Source of the DNA: Cercis canadensis
Taxonomy: Eukaryota; Streptophyta; Magnoliopsida; Fabales; Fabaceae
DNA length: 64,000 bases
Direction: 5' to 3'
Assembly (NCBI GenBank): GCA_003255065.1
Contig: QAOA01007603.1
Location: 212,587 to 276,586 of the forward strand
Under the pieces are notes generated by a model. That model worked only from the letters and a program-made list of their open reading frames with translations. It ran no database searches and had not been told where the DNA came from. Positions 32,354 through 42,477 of this stretch are shown here, piece by piece. Position numbers and translations under genes: made by a program. Each line of letters begins with the position of its first letter. The first letter of the stretch is position 1.

Positions 32354-33655
32354 TGACGGATGCCGAATCGTACAAAATTACAAAACTAATTGCAATAAAT
32401 TTGTAGTATAGAGTGCAACCAGTGTCATCTCCTAAGGTTTCACCAGAACAACTAATCTATTAGGACTTAAGCATAAATAGAATAAAAAGGGGAAGTTTGT
32501 GTTAAATGTAGTATAATAAGTACTCAGAAAGCAGTAAACAGAATTGATCAAGTAAGAGAAAATGTAATCAACTTAAGTAGGCAACCAAACCCTAATCCAT
32601 CATTGTTCACTAAAGATTATCCAAAATCTGATTTAATTCTTGGTTAAATGTTACCTAGAACCTCTAACAGTAACACTTAGAATTCCTACTGATTACCAAT
32701 CAGGATTCAATTAATCTTGGAATTAAGAATCTAGACAACTGCTCTATATCACTAAGTCCAAATTAATTTGAGAAACGAATTGTCCAAGTTAACCATATAT
32801 TAAAAACCTTTAACATATGATTAGCAGTTTGATTACTGTGATGAATCTAATCAACCGATTTAAATTCATATAAAGCATGCATGCAATTAAAATATCATTC
32901 AATCACATGAAGATGAGAAGAAGAAGATAATCAAACTATATTAAATCAAACCCGGATTGAAGCACAGGAACTCTAGATTAGCATGTCTGGATCCTCTTGA
33001 ATTGATTACAGAAGTACTTAGCCCTCCATGGAAGGCTTAAACAAAAAGCAAAGGTATAAACTCGAACTCAGGAACATGAGGCAGCAGCTACTGATGGTAA
33101 TTTCGTGATACTATTATTCTCAACAACTTAAGAATAAATACTAGCTGGCTGCCTCCTCTAGGATTCCTAATGGTTTCCTAATTACAAAATAAACCTAGTT
33201 TCCTGAAACTTTAAAGGTAAAAATGTGATTAAACCCTAGTGACATGTGTGCTGGCCCAAATAGCAAATGTTGGGCCAATAAACAGGTACTGGTCCAATAG
33301 GTAGGCCCAAGGAATGGAATAAGTCGATGCTGGGCGGATGCAAAAAATCTGGACTGCTTGCACATGAATTTCAGTTGTCTAGACACTAGAATCAGCTTAT
33401 GGGCTCTGCATATGAAATGTATCATTTTTTGTCAGCTTTCCTACGAAACTAGAATCACATCAATTGGACATCTACAACTCAAGATATAGTGAAAAACATA
33501 AGTAGTGCCAGAAATCAATAATTATGCAATTAAAGTCCAAAAGCACCAACAAGTCCAAATCCACAAAATATGTCTATAGGCTATGGAAATCAGCAGAAAC
33601 ACATACTAAAAGTCTAAGTATAAGGAAAAAAATAGTGTAAAATAATGTGTTATCA
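32354..33655 (-). repeat. Athila-like 5' LTR (1302 bp)
   Basis: Starts TGACGGATGCC (plus) and ends GTGTTATCA, giving the TG...CA-type ends in the plus reading. Just left of it, the minus strand reads TTTGTGCTGTTGCCAAG (32334-32350), a degenerate primer-binding region of the TTTGGCGCCGTTGCC type. Confidence 0.85.
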
Positions 33656-33659
33656 AATT

Positions 33660-34112
33660 CACCTAAACCAACCTCCGGTTAATAACAAGGCTCAGCTTCT
33701 ATCCCCACTTGACTATAAGGAGGATATGAACAAGGAAATGAACTGGGGCCAACTTCAACAGCTTCAGCTTGACCACCATCTCTACCAACATTCATAGTTG
33801 TGATGTCTACATATATCTCAATTGGACCCAAACTAGATGTTGAGCATTACTCTCAAACATTATCTCAACATCTCCATCAGATCCCAATTCAAATGCATTA
33901 AAAAACAATGGATTAACTAAATTTGTGAATCTATAAATTATCTTATCAACTATTTGATTTGCTTCTAGTCTCATCTTAGTGTGGATATGTACTTTTAATC
34001 TATCCAATCCACATGTCTTCTTCAAGTTCAACCCATATATTGTCGACCTCTCACACATTACACCTTGGGGCCCATTAGATATCCGACCATTATGATGTAT
34101 TAATAAATGCAT
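33660..34112 (-). pseudogene. MULE transposase N-terminal exon
   Basis: Minus strand, between the Athila-like 5' LTR and the right TIR. LLIHHNGRISNGPQG, GLDRLKVHIHTKMRLEANQI and VDKIIYRFTNLVNP, then DGDVEIMFESNAQHLVWVQL are the conserved N-terminal part of plant MURA proteins (Ile/Val-HH-GG..., DD-DV-MF). The frame closes with stops after QLRYM. It was continuous with 23360 downward before the retrotransposon arrived. Confidence 0.82.
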
Positions 34113-34583
34113 CTTCTTCCTAAAATATATTTTTCAGTAACAATTAGTCTACAAATATTATCACATTTTTATAATAACTAAATTTTCATCAAAATTCATT
34201 AGTCTATAAGCACAATTTACTATAATTATCAATCAATAAATAAATAACTAAATATTAATAAAAACATTCATTTCTAATAATACTCTAACATTAAATATGC
34301 ATTACATTAAAAATTATCTAATACAACATTATGACATAAATGTACCTTCAAAAACATAGACTTGTTACAAATTTTCCAAGAATTTTCAAGCTTCGCAGCA
34401 AACTCTTTCACCAATTTTAAGCTTTCCCAGCAACCTCTCGCACCTCACTATCAAGTTTTCTCGACAATTTTACAATGACAATTCGTTCAGCAGGCCAATA
34501 TTTGTAGACTCGTTCACGCTTTACCTGTGGTTCTTTACGCTTTTCCATGTAGAGTGTTACACGCTTTAAACCAGAACCGGGAA
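34113..34583. other. MULE subterminal region, no gene
   Basis: AT-rich sequence between the transposase N-terminus and the right TIR; the transposase promoter should lie here. It has several ACGCTTTA-type motifs near 34520-34570 that continue the TIR motif style. No certain start exon found. Confidence 0.4.
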
Positions 34584-35047
34584 GGGAGTCATGGCTTGGC
34601 AATATAGGGAGTCACTTTTTGGCCTTTATTGGGGGTCACAGTTTAGGCAAAACCGTGACCACTTCAAAGGCAAACACGTGACCCATTGCAAAGCAAAAAC
34701 GTGACTCTTTTAGTCCTAAACCGTGACCTCTATCATGCTAAACCGTGACTCAATTTTTAAAGCCGTGACTCCTTCCTCTAAGCTGTGATTCATATTGGTA
34801 AACCGTGATTGCTTTGGTTAAAGCGTGACTGCATCTGAAACTTCAGTGAACAGTGATCACGCGATGAAGAAAATTTGCTCTAAAGCGTGATTAGTTGATA
34901 CAAGTTTTACACCGGCAAAACCGTGTTCCATTCTAATTTCAGATAATAATAAAAAAAATAAAAACTGCCCCAATTACATAAATAGTTTCAATAGTGCCCC
35001 ATTTGTGTAAATAGTTTGTCCAAATACCCCATTTATGTCAAATTGCC
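34584..35047 (-). repeat. MULE right terminal inverted repeat
   Basis: Inverted copy of 14479-14924. It contains about a dozen ACCGTGAC-type motifs (ACCGTGACC, ACGTGACCC, ACGTGACTC, ACCGTGACT, GCCGTGACT, ACCGTGATT) in ~350 bases. It keeps CpG sites in several motifs where the left TIR has lost them (for example ACACGATT against ACCGTGTT). Confidence 0.9.
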
Positions 35048-35056
35048 AAGCAACTC
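35048..35056. repeat. MULE target-site duplication, right (AAGCAACTC)
   Basis: Pairs with AGGCAACTC at 14470-14478; one mismatch. Confidence 0.85.
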
Positions 35057-35960
35057 TTACATGGTAAATGAATGAAATATTTTTGAGTTTGAGGGGCTAC
35101 CACTCCCTCACCCAACACATAGTTTCTGCCATGTGAATGCTGCCAAGGACACTCATGTGAACGTTGAAAGCCGACTTGAGCAATCATCATAACTACTGAC
35201 TAGTACAACTTTATTTTTATTACTTGAAGTCGCATTTGGCAAATAGATTCTTTCAGGAGGCATTTGGAAGATGGATTTTTTTTCATTCTTAGGAAACATG
35301 TTTTCTGGTAAAGATGATCACCAGGAATGTTACAAATGTGTTTGGTTGGTCTTAAACATTCATGGAAATATTAAATAGTGTTTCATGGAAATTTTCTATC
35401 CCCACGTTTAATTTTAATACAATTTTCTTAGAAATCTTGATATTTTTTTTCAAAAATACCCCTATCTATTTTAAGTAAAAATAATAATAAAATTACTTGT
35501 TATAATCAATGAATATTTATTTTTAGAAAGTTTGTGTCAGTTGTTAAATTTTTATATGCTTTGCCAACTTTTAATTTTTTTTATGCTTCTCATTTAATTT
35601 TGTCCCATTTACCTTTCTCTTTTATTTGTTTGTTTTAATAGCCCATTATTTAAGTTATGTTTCATAAGCAAAATTGAAAAAAAAAAAAAAACCTAGATCA
35701 CTTATATATATATAGCCATTTTTATTTAATTAACTACTTTAGTTATGTAATTTTTAACCCAAAACAACAAATACATCAAGAACCCAAGTCTTCAGCCCAC
35801 GTCTCCATAATCCAATTTTCTTGTTCAATTAATAAATGAATCATAATTAATTTTATCAAAAAAATTAGAATTAAATAATTAAAAACAGAAATAGAGAATG
35901 GACTAGCAGAGAAAGAGAGTGACTGTGAGAAAGAAGAGAGCGAGAAAGATGCAAAGAGAG
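35057..35960. other. Spacer with a possible transposon terminus
   Basis: GAGGCATTTGG at ~35257 is matched in inverse orientation by CCAAATGCCTC at 40523-40533, and both are followed inward by GGAAT...ATGTGTTTGG-like blocks. This suggests an older inverted-repeat element that the 4 kb TG...CA element entered. No target duplication confirmed. Otherwise AT-rich without genes. Confidence 0.4.
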
Positions 35961-38900
35961 TGTCACAATGTACCTGAAGGTTGCTACGATGCGAATGACA
36001 GACTTTTTTAAAAATATTAGTTTTTTGAAGAAAACTTAGAGTCGTCATCAATTGTATTAAGAAAATAGAGAACAATTGGAAAAATCCTTTTTATTTTTAA
36101 AAATGATTTGCGAACCAGAGATGGTTCGAGAGTCAATTTGTGTGTGGGGAAGGTGTTAAGCACCCCATAATAGCCATCTAAAAGATGATTACTTAAAATT
36201 AATTGTGTGACCATAATATGACCCAAAAAATGTATTTTATTTATCCAAAAATAATAAATGTATTACATGATAAGAATAAAAATGGAGAATTTAAACATGC
36301 AATGAATAATTTACTACCAAACCCTAAATCATTTTATCCTTTCATTGCATAAAGCAATCTTCCAAGGTGGCGTTACCTTCACTTGGTCGGGTAGAGAAAG
36401 ACATCTCATATAAAATTGACTCGCCCTACCCTTCCATGATAAGTGAAGGGGTCTGTGGATACTACACATCACAATCACGTAATTAAATGAATACAATGTA
36501 TGAGTTTACAATACTTTTCTTTGTCCAATGAGGAGGGGGTTTAAATTATATCCAAAAATAAAGTAAGATAAAATTAAAAAAATCTTCTTACTCCGAGCTT
36601 GCAGTAAAGTTTCATCGGGTTGACCCCTCCAATTTGTTCACATTCATAATTACCATAAGCCATATGCAGACTCGCTCATGAAAATACCAAGCACAAGTTA
36701 AAAGAAAAATTCATGACTAAATAATATAATCTAAAGCATACCTCAAGCCTCATGCATACGAGATAGTTCCCAAATAACGACAAATAAACAGTAACCATGA
36801 CTTAAAGAAATCAATAACCCTATAATTATCCCAAATTAAACTCAAAAAGAAATTAGGACAACCACCCAATATGCCCAGAACAACAGCAGTGAAATGCATT
36901 AGAATGGTAGTAGTAAATATGAAAGAGCAACATCAGTAAATATGCTAGAACAATAGTATGAAATCATGACAAAACAACTATGAAAAAAGGTCCAAACAAC
37001 CATGCATCAAGAAATAAAATAAAAAAATCCAAGAAAACTTAAAGAAACCACATACCAATTATTTCCAAAATCAACAAGATAGCAAGTAGCTAAACTTTAG
37101 GTATCTCATTTTTTAAAAAGGTCAAAAACAACATAGGAAAGATTACACAACTTCACTCATGAACCTAAAGAAAATCACAAAGCAAAGCAGCAAAATTAAG
37201 ACCATGCTCGAAGGCTCAAGGTCGACACTAAAATTAAGCCAAGAAGATTAGCATCACCAAGTAAGAGTCTAGACCACACCAACTAGTACAGCAGCAATAT
37301 GAGTCCTTATAATCATGCATTAAAATAGTAAAGAGGATTAATCAAACAACCCTCATTTAAACGAAAAGGCAACAAGTAAATTGACTTCAAGTAGTCTCTA
37401 ATTTTTAAAGCTATCAAATATCCTCCAAATATACTCCAAACAGAGCTCAAGACAATCATCAATAATTCTGATTTTCAAGTCAAAAGCGAATGAGCAACTC
37501 ATATAAAAATACCTTGGAAACAATCCCAACATAAAGTAATAAAATCAGTCACAAAACAGCCACCAATTTGGCATCAAACAGCTTGCAAATCAACTCCAAA
37601 CGGCAACCAAATCAATATCCAAATAGTAAAAATATTAACTTGAAAGAGTCACTAATTTTAGACCAAAACAACATGTGAACAAACTTGGAACATCCACAAA
37701 TCAAGATGCAAAAATCCCAAGAAAACCCATGATTCCAAATGCTAATTAGCTACTCAAAACAGCCAAGAAATAAAGTTCAAAACAACCTTAAAATCCAACT
37801 GAGACAACAAGGGGGTAAATAGACCACAAGCAGTGCCAATAGTCAAGCAAGAATAGCTCCAAACAACTCTTAAGGATACCCAAAATAGCCACATTCGAAT
37901 TAGAACTGGAAGCAGTGGAAAAATGCAAAAATTCTGAAATTTTCACACTTCGAAGACACATGTCTTACGGTTCTAACAAAATAAGAATCATGCAAAATGA
38001 AGCACTATAACTTAAACTAGAGACAAAAGATGAAGTGCTGCCAATGCTGACTAGTAGCACTATAACAGTGCAGAAAATCAGTCCTATTCACATGCAAACT
38101 GGGAATAAATGATGGGGAATTTTTCTTTGAGATTTTGACACATGAAAGATACACGTCTTATGATTCTAATGAAACAAAAATTGCACGAAACAAAGCCTTG
38201 TAGCTCAGGTTGTAAAAATAACATTGATTGCTGCTAGAGTAATCCAACAACAGCGAAGTGGCCAAGGAGAAAAAAACTATTGACATTGGGGGAAAAGGGA
38301 ACTAAGGACAAACACATGAATCACTTATTATGTAAAAATCATAAATTGAAATGGAAACAAATGAATTCTCGGCAGTCCCTCATTTTGAGTACTAAAAATC
38401 AGTGGGTAATTAAACCCCAAAGAAGCTCAGGACAGCCATCAACACATGCCTTTGGAGCAGAAAGAAAACACATGCAAAATAGCTCTCAAAATCGAATAAG
38501 AACCAACCCAAGATGGCACAAAAACTACACTTAAAACCATCCTCAAAGCATGCTAAATCAGCTAAGAATTTAACCCTAAACCAGTCATTCATACAAAGTC
38601 AAAACAGCAAAAGAAATGATATTTAAGCAGGAATAAAGGTAATCTCTAACAGCCCTTAACCCATCCTAAAGAGTGCAAGAAAAATCTTAGAACAACCACT
38701 ACCTAGCCCCTTTGACCACTACCAAACAATCATATAAAGCAATAACTAACACAAATTTTCCTACAAAAATTCAAAGTAGACCAGCAATAAATCCATAACA
38801 GAAAATACATTGAGAATGCAATGTGAGCAGAAAAATAAATAGCCAACTGAATAGTAAAAAACATGTACAGAAAAATAAGTAAACTGAATAGAAAAAATAG

Positions 38901-40028
38901 AAAGGGAACTGAACAGGAAATTTAATCCCAAAAACTAGATAGTGAAAGATGAAAGAAAACATGCCTAGCAAAATGCAGAATGAAAAGGAAAATAAATAGA
39001 ACAAATCCAATAACAAAAATAAAGCAATAGCAGGATAACTAAAAATAGAAAGCAGATCCGAATAGACAACCAGCAAGAGACAAAGTGAGCAAAACACATA
39101 TAAAGGTCATGAATCCACAAAAAAATGAGATAACTTAATTAGAACTGAAGTCAAGGGATCAAATAGTAAAGCTCTCTTACCCATTATATCTCATTTAGCT
39201 TCCCATCACAAAGGGTCTTTGAGGAACAATGGTGAAACAAAATAGAGAAATACAAAAACTCAAACAGAAAAATGGTAGACTTAGATGGAAATGGATGGAA
39301 TCAAGTGAAAATTTAAAGATGGGTCACCCATTACAAAGAAAATCAGTATACTAACTAAAATGAAAGAAAAAGAAAGGCTTAAACTAATCTTTGTAAAAGA
39401 AGCTCTTCTTTCTCTATTTGGACCTTTCTCCACTGCTACAACACTTGATCCTCCTCTCACTCTTTAGCTTGCTCTACTTTCTTGCCTCAGCTAATCTCTC
39501 TTGCTCTCTATTTTGCTTCCCTTTTTTCCTTTCTTTGCTTCTCTTTCATTTTCTTTTTTCTTCCTTCTCAATAACTACCCCTTTCTTTTGCTTTCCGATT
39601 CTACCCTTCTCTTCACCGCCCATCTCCTTTTCTTTTCTTTTAATTTGTTTTTCTTCTTTTTTAATTTAGTTGCTTACTTAATAAAGATAATGTACATAAA
39701 TTTGGATTGATAGGGAGTGAGAAAAATCTATTTCTTGTTCTCCCATTAGTCCTCCTAGATTTAGTGACGCAAAAATTTATTAACAAAATTTCTTCTTTTT
39801 TTATTTATTTATTATTTGTAAAAATTTAAATACTAATGGATAGACTAGGTAAAAAAATGGGCTAGATTAACAATATACTAGGTCTAGGTAGTAAGACTAG
39901 GATTTGCTTTATTACAAAGGCCCAAATATAAAAAGCAATAATAAAAAATTAAGATCTTAAATCTTTTCAAAAATTATTTTTTTTATTTTATTTTATGTTA
40001 CGAAAAACACCCAAGGAAAACTACAACA
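35961..40028. mobile_element. 4068 bp TG...CA element, probable giant solo LTR
   Basis: Starts TGTCACAATGTACC at 35961 and ends ACTACAACA at 40028. Flanks GAGAG (35956-35960) and GAGGG (40029-40033) differ at one base of five. Outside them, AGAAAGATGCAAAG occurs on both sides (~35943-35956 and ~40069-40082). Near the start are sequences typical of a dispersed plant repeat (AGAGTCGTCATCAATTG, GTGCTTAACACC on the minus strand). The 4 kb contains no gag-pol, only A-rich and pyrimidine-rich stretches, so a solo LTR of a long-LTR family (Ogre/Tat-like) is my inference. A non-coding non-autonomous element is the alternative. Confidence 0.55.
39410..39670. repeat. Pyrimidine-rich tract within the 4 kb element
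   Basis: About 260 bases of C/T-rich sequence (TTCTTTTTTCTTCC-like runs). The open frames here (39418-39669 and 39501-39710) are Ser/Phe/Leu-rich only because of this composition and are not called as genes. Confidence 0.7.
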
Positions 40029-40898
40029 GAGGGAAGAAAAAGAGCAACAATGAGAAAGAATAGAGGGAGAAAGATGCAAAGAAGGAAGCTACAGCAAAAG
40101 GGCTCTACAGCAGCGATGCCTCTGCTCTCTGGTCAGCGGCGGTGGTTGGTGGCCTATGACATCTCGGTCAGTGCCTCTACTATTTGCTCAGCAGCTGTAG
40201 TTGGTGGCCTTAGGTGTCTCAGTCATTTGAAGCTTACGGAGGGGAGTTTATAGATATGCAATGGTGATAAGGGAGAGGGATGTGAGTGTTTGAGAAAAAT
40301 TAGGGTTAAGAGTGTTTTTTTACATCTAAAAAGCTTTCTCATGTTCATGGGAATTTTGGATTCCCATATCTCCCATGAGAATATTTTGGTGAGAAACTTA
40401 ACCAAAAAACATTCTTGGGAATATTAGTTGCCTAGGAATGTGTTTTAAAAAATTTACACCAAGCATGAGAACTTAGAATTCCCAAGCTAAGATTTTTAAA
40501 AAACTAAAAAGAATTTATCTACCAAATGCCTCTTAAGTTTTATGGGAATCTCAACTTGGTAAAGTAAGTTTTGCTTGTTTGGTACAAGTTTTTTTTTATA
40601 AAAACAATCCTGGGAAAATAGGTTTCTCCAGAATCATTTTTAGCCAAAATTTCCATAAAAACTTTCTCACAAGGGGTGGGAATCCAAAATTCTTATGTTC
40701 ATGGGAATTTTTTTAATGTGAAAGGATAATTGTGCCCTTTTTTGTTTTGCCCCACACTCTCCCCCTCTTATCTTTGAAGCACCGAACCTTCACTTCATCT
40801 TTCTTGATCTTCAACATTGCCATCACAGCAGCTCAGAAAGCCGTAATAGAGAAGAAGCCTCCACTCGGTCCTTCGGAATTTATATTGCTTCAGAGAAA

Positions 40899-41117
40899 GT
40901 GAGAAACAATTACAAGGCCGCAGAAAGCTACACCTGTTGCTGTAGAAAGATACCCAAAATTGATGACTTTGAATTGAAGAACACTCATTCTCTCTCTAAA
41001 TACTCCTTAAATTCAAAGCTACAATTTTTGGATCTTTTCCCCAGCAAGAGTTTGCTTCAGGGTTCAATCAAAGATGCTGCCTTTTTCTCATTCAGTTCCA
41101 TTGCTCTATTTCTGTGA
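40899..41117 (+). CDS. 72-codon ORF in duplication copy 1 (unknown)
   Basis: Unrecognised. Cysteine triplet (SYTCCCRKI) and a hydrophobic end (FFSFSSIALFL). Its counterpart at 41530-41748 keeps the same length and frame despite ~15% base changes. It could be a captured exon or chance. Confidence 0.2.
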   Translation: MRNNYKAAESYTCCCRKIPKIDDFELKNTHSLSKYSLNSKLQFLDLFPSKSLLQGSIKDAAFFSFSSIALFL

Positions 41118-41529
41118 AAGAAAATCTTGGGACCGATGGACTTAACACAGAAAATCTTGCTACTGCAAAGAATTTCTAATTTCTTGTTGCCACCACATCT
41201 TTGGGAAAGTAAGTTTCGTATGTTTAATACAAGTCTTTTAAAAGATGATCCCCTGTGAATCATTTTTACCCAAATTTCCAACAAAAACTTTCTCCTATGT
41301 GGGAATCCAAGATTCCTATGTTAATGGGAATTTTTATATAATGTAAAAGAAAAATTGTGCCCTTTTTTTTTGCCTCATACTCTACCCCTCTCATCTTTGA
41401 ACTTTTGAAGCACTGAACCTCCACTTCATGTTTCTCAACCTTCAACATTGCCATCACAGCAACTCAGAAAGCCGTAATAGAGAAGAAGCCTCTATTGAGT
41501 CCTTCAAAATTTAGATTGCTTCAGAGAAA

Positions 41530-41748
41530 GTGAGAAACAATTACTGGGCCGCAGAAAACTACACCTATTGCTGTAGAAAGATACACAAAATTGATGACTT
41601 TGAATTGAAGAGCACTCATTCTCTCTTTGAATACCCCTTAAATTCAAAGTTACAATTTTTGGGTCTCTTTCCCAACAAGATTTTGCTTCAGGGTTCAATC
41701 AAAGATGCTAACTTTTTCTCGTTTTGCTCTATTGCTCTATTTTTGTGA
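41530..41748 (+). CDS. 72-codon ORF in duplication copy 2 (unknown)
   Basis: Counterpart of 40899-41117, same length, with NYTYCCRKI replacing the cysteine triplet. No start context or promoter visible. Function unknown. Confidence 0.2.
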   Translation: MRNNYWAAENYTYCCRKIHKIDDFELKSTHSLFEYPLNSKLQFLGLFPNKILLQGSIKDANFFSFCSIALFL

Positions 41749-41898
41749 AAGAAAATCTTGGGACCGATGGACTCATTAGAAAAAATCTTGCTATTGCAAA
41801 GAATTTCTAATTTCTTGTTGCCACCATCTCTGTTACCATCAAAGAAAAGAGTTTGTACCAATTCCGTGGCACTAACTTCAGCACACAGAAAGGAAAAC

Positions 41899-42276
41899 TA
41901 TTATAAGTGGCCTAACTTCTCCTCAAAAAACGTCTCATAAAGGAAGGTTTGCCCCCCCACTATATATGGAACCCAATACCTCCTTTGCCAACCGATGTGG
42001 GACTATCAATACTCACCCCTTAAAGCTTGCACATCCACGTGTAAGCGGGTCTTGTCTGCCCTAGTTTGGGGTCTTACTATGCCACACTTTACCACGAATG
42101 TGTCAGAGACCCTTGGGGCTCGCCCTATTAGAACCCACAAGGTCGACGTGTCAGGCTTTGATACCATTGTTATAAGTGGCCTAACTTCTGCTTAAAAGAC
42201 ATCTCATAAGGGAAGGTTTGCCCCCCACTATATATGGAACCCAAGACCTCCTTTGCCAACCGATGTGGGACTATCA
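41899..42276 (-). mobile_element. TRIM (terminal-repeat retrotransposon in miniature)
   Basis: Minus-strand reading: 109 bp LTR (42276-42168) starting TGATAGTCCCACATCGG and ending CTTATAACA, one spacer base, a primer-binding site TGGTATCAAAGCC (42166-42154), ~155 internal bases, a polypurine tract AAGGGGTGAG, and a second LTR (42008-41899). Total 378 bp, no coding capacity. Size and initiator-Met-type primer site are those of TRIMs. After 42276 the flank is TTGAG, which does not match AAAAC at 41894-41898, so this copy is not bounded by its own target duplication. Confidence 0.85.
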
Positions 42277-42311
42277 TTGAGACGTCTTTTGAGGAGGTCA
42301 TCATTGAGACG

Positions 42312-42419
42312 TCATTTGCCCACATCGGTTGGCAAAGGAGGTATTGGGTTCCATATATAGTGGGGGCAAACCTTCCCTTATGAGACGTCTTTTGAGGAGA
42401 AGTTAGGCCACTTATAACA
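42312..42419 (+). repeat. Third TRIM LTR, plus orientation
   Basis: GCCCACATCGGTTGGCAAAG to CCACTTATAACA matches the TRIM LTR in the opposite orientation to the two LTRs at 41899-42276; only the first bases (TGATAGT) are altered. With 42168-42276 it makes a near-palindrome with a ~35 base centre. It sits one base before the primer-binding site of the Reina-like element. Confidence 0.88.
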
Positions 42420-42420
42420 A

Positions 42421-42432
42421 TGGTATCAGAGC
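42421..42432 (+). promoter_or_regulatory. Primer-binding site TGGTATCAGAGC
   Basis: Complementary to the 3' end of initiator-Met tRNA, the standard site for many plant LTR elements. Preceded by the TRIM-type LTR and followed by the Reina-like gag leader. Confidence 0.88.
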
Positions 42433-42477
42433 ACCTTTCCAGGCACCTTGCTTCGACTGAGCTGCGATACTTTCACC

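Larger units (their letters stand above)
23363..33655 (-). mobile_element. Athila-like Ty3/gypsy retrotransposon nested in the MULE transposase
   Basis: Minus-strand element with LTR copies at 23363-24409 and 32354-33655. Both LTRs end (plus strand) GTGTTATCA; on the minus strand the 3' LTR is preceded by a polypurine tract (plus 24411-24419). Gag, protease and reverse transcriptase/RNase H fragments are present between 27546 and 31448, and wording such as TRKDHFPLPFIDHMLERL is characteristic of the Athila/Tat branch. No integrase is detectable. The 3' LTR lacks ~250 bases at its left end, which also removes the target duplication. It separates the transposase N-terminus (33660-34112) from its catalytic part. 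Confidence 0.9.
14479..35047. mobile_element. Mutator-like element (MULE) with plant mobile domain gene and mudrA-like transposase
   Basis: The element starts GGCAATTTGACA at 14479 and ends with its inverted copy TGTCAAATTGCC at 35047. Flanks are AGGCAACTC (14470-14478) and AAGCAACTC (35048-35056), a 9 bp target duplication with one mismatch, as expected for Mutator. TIRs are ~450 bp. Inside, a plus-strand plant mobile domain gene and a minus-strand MURA-type transposase converge, as mudrB and mudrA do in maize MuDR. A ~10.3 kb retrotransposon interrupts the transposase, so the original element was about 10.3 kb. Both genes now carry stops or frameshifts. Confidence 0.9.
40559..41850. repeat. 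Tandem 648 bp duplication, copies 40559-41206 and 41207-41850
   Basis: The two copies align from AAAGTAAGTTT through CATTGCCATCACAGCA, AGAAAGCCGTAATAGAG and TTGATGACTTTGAATTGAAG to GAAAGAAAATCTTGGGACCG, ~85-90% similar by eye. Each contains a matching 72-codon frame (40899-41117 and 41530-41748) with EKVRNNY, CCCRKI and KIDDFELK in common. The frame is conserved without stops in both, but the protein is not recognised. Each copy starts with a segment resembling the 40320-40560 terminus. Confidence 0.85.

Noticed and set aside
39418-39710. Membrane-protein-like frames rich in Phe/Leu/Ser
   Set aside because: Produced by a pyrimidine-rich tract; no start context or homology.
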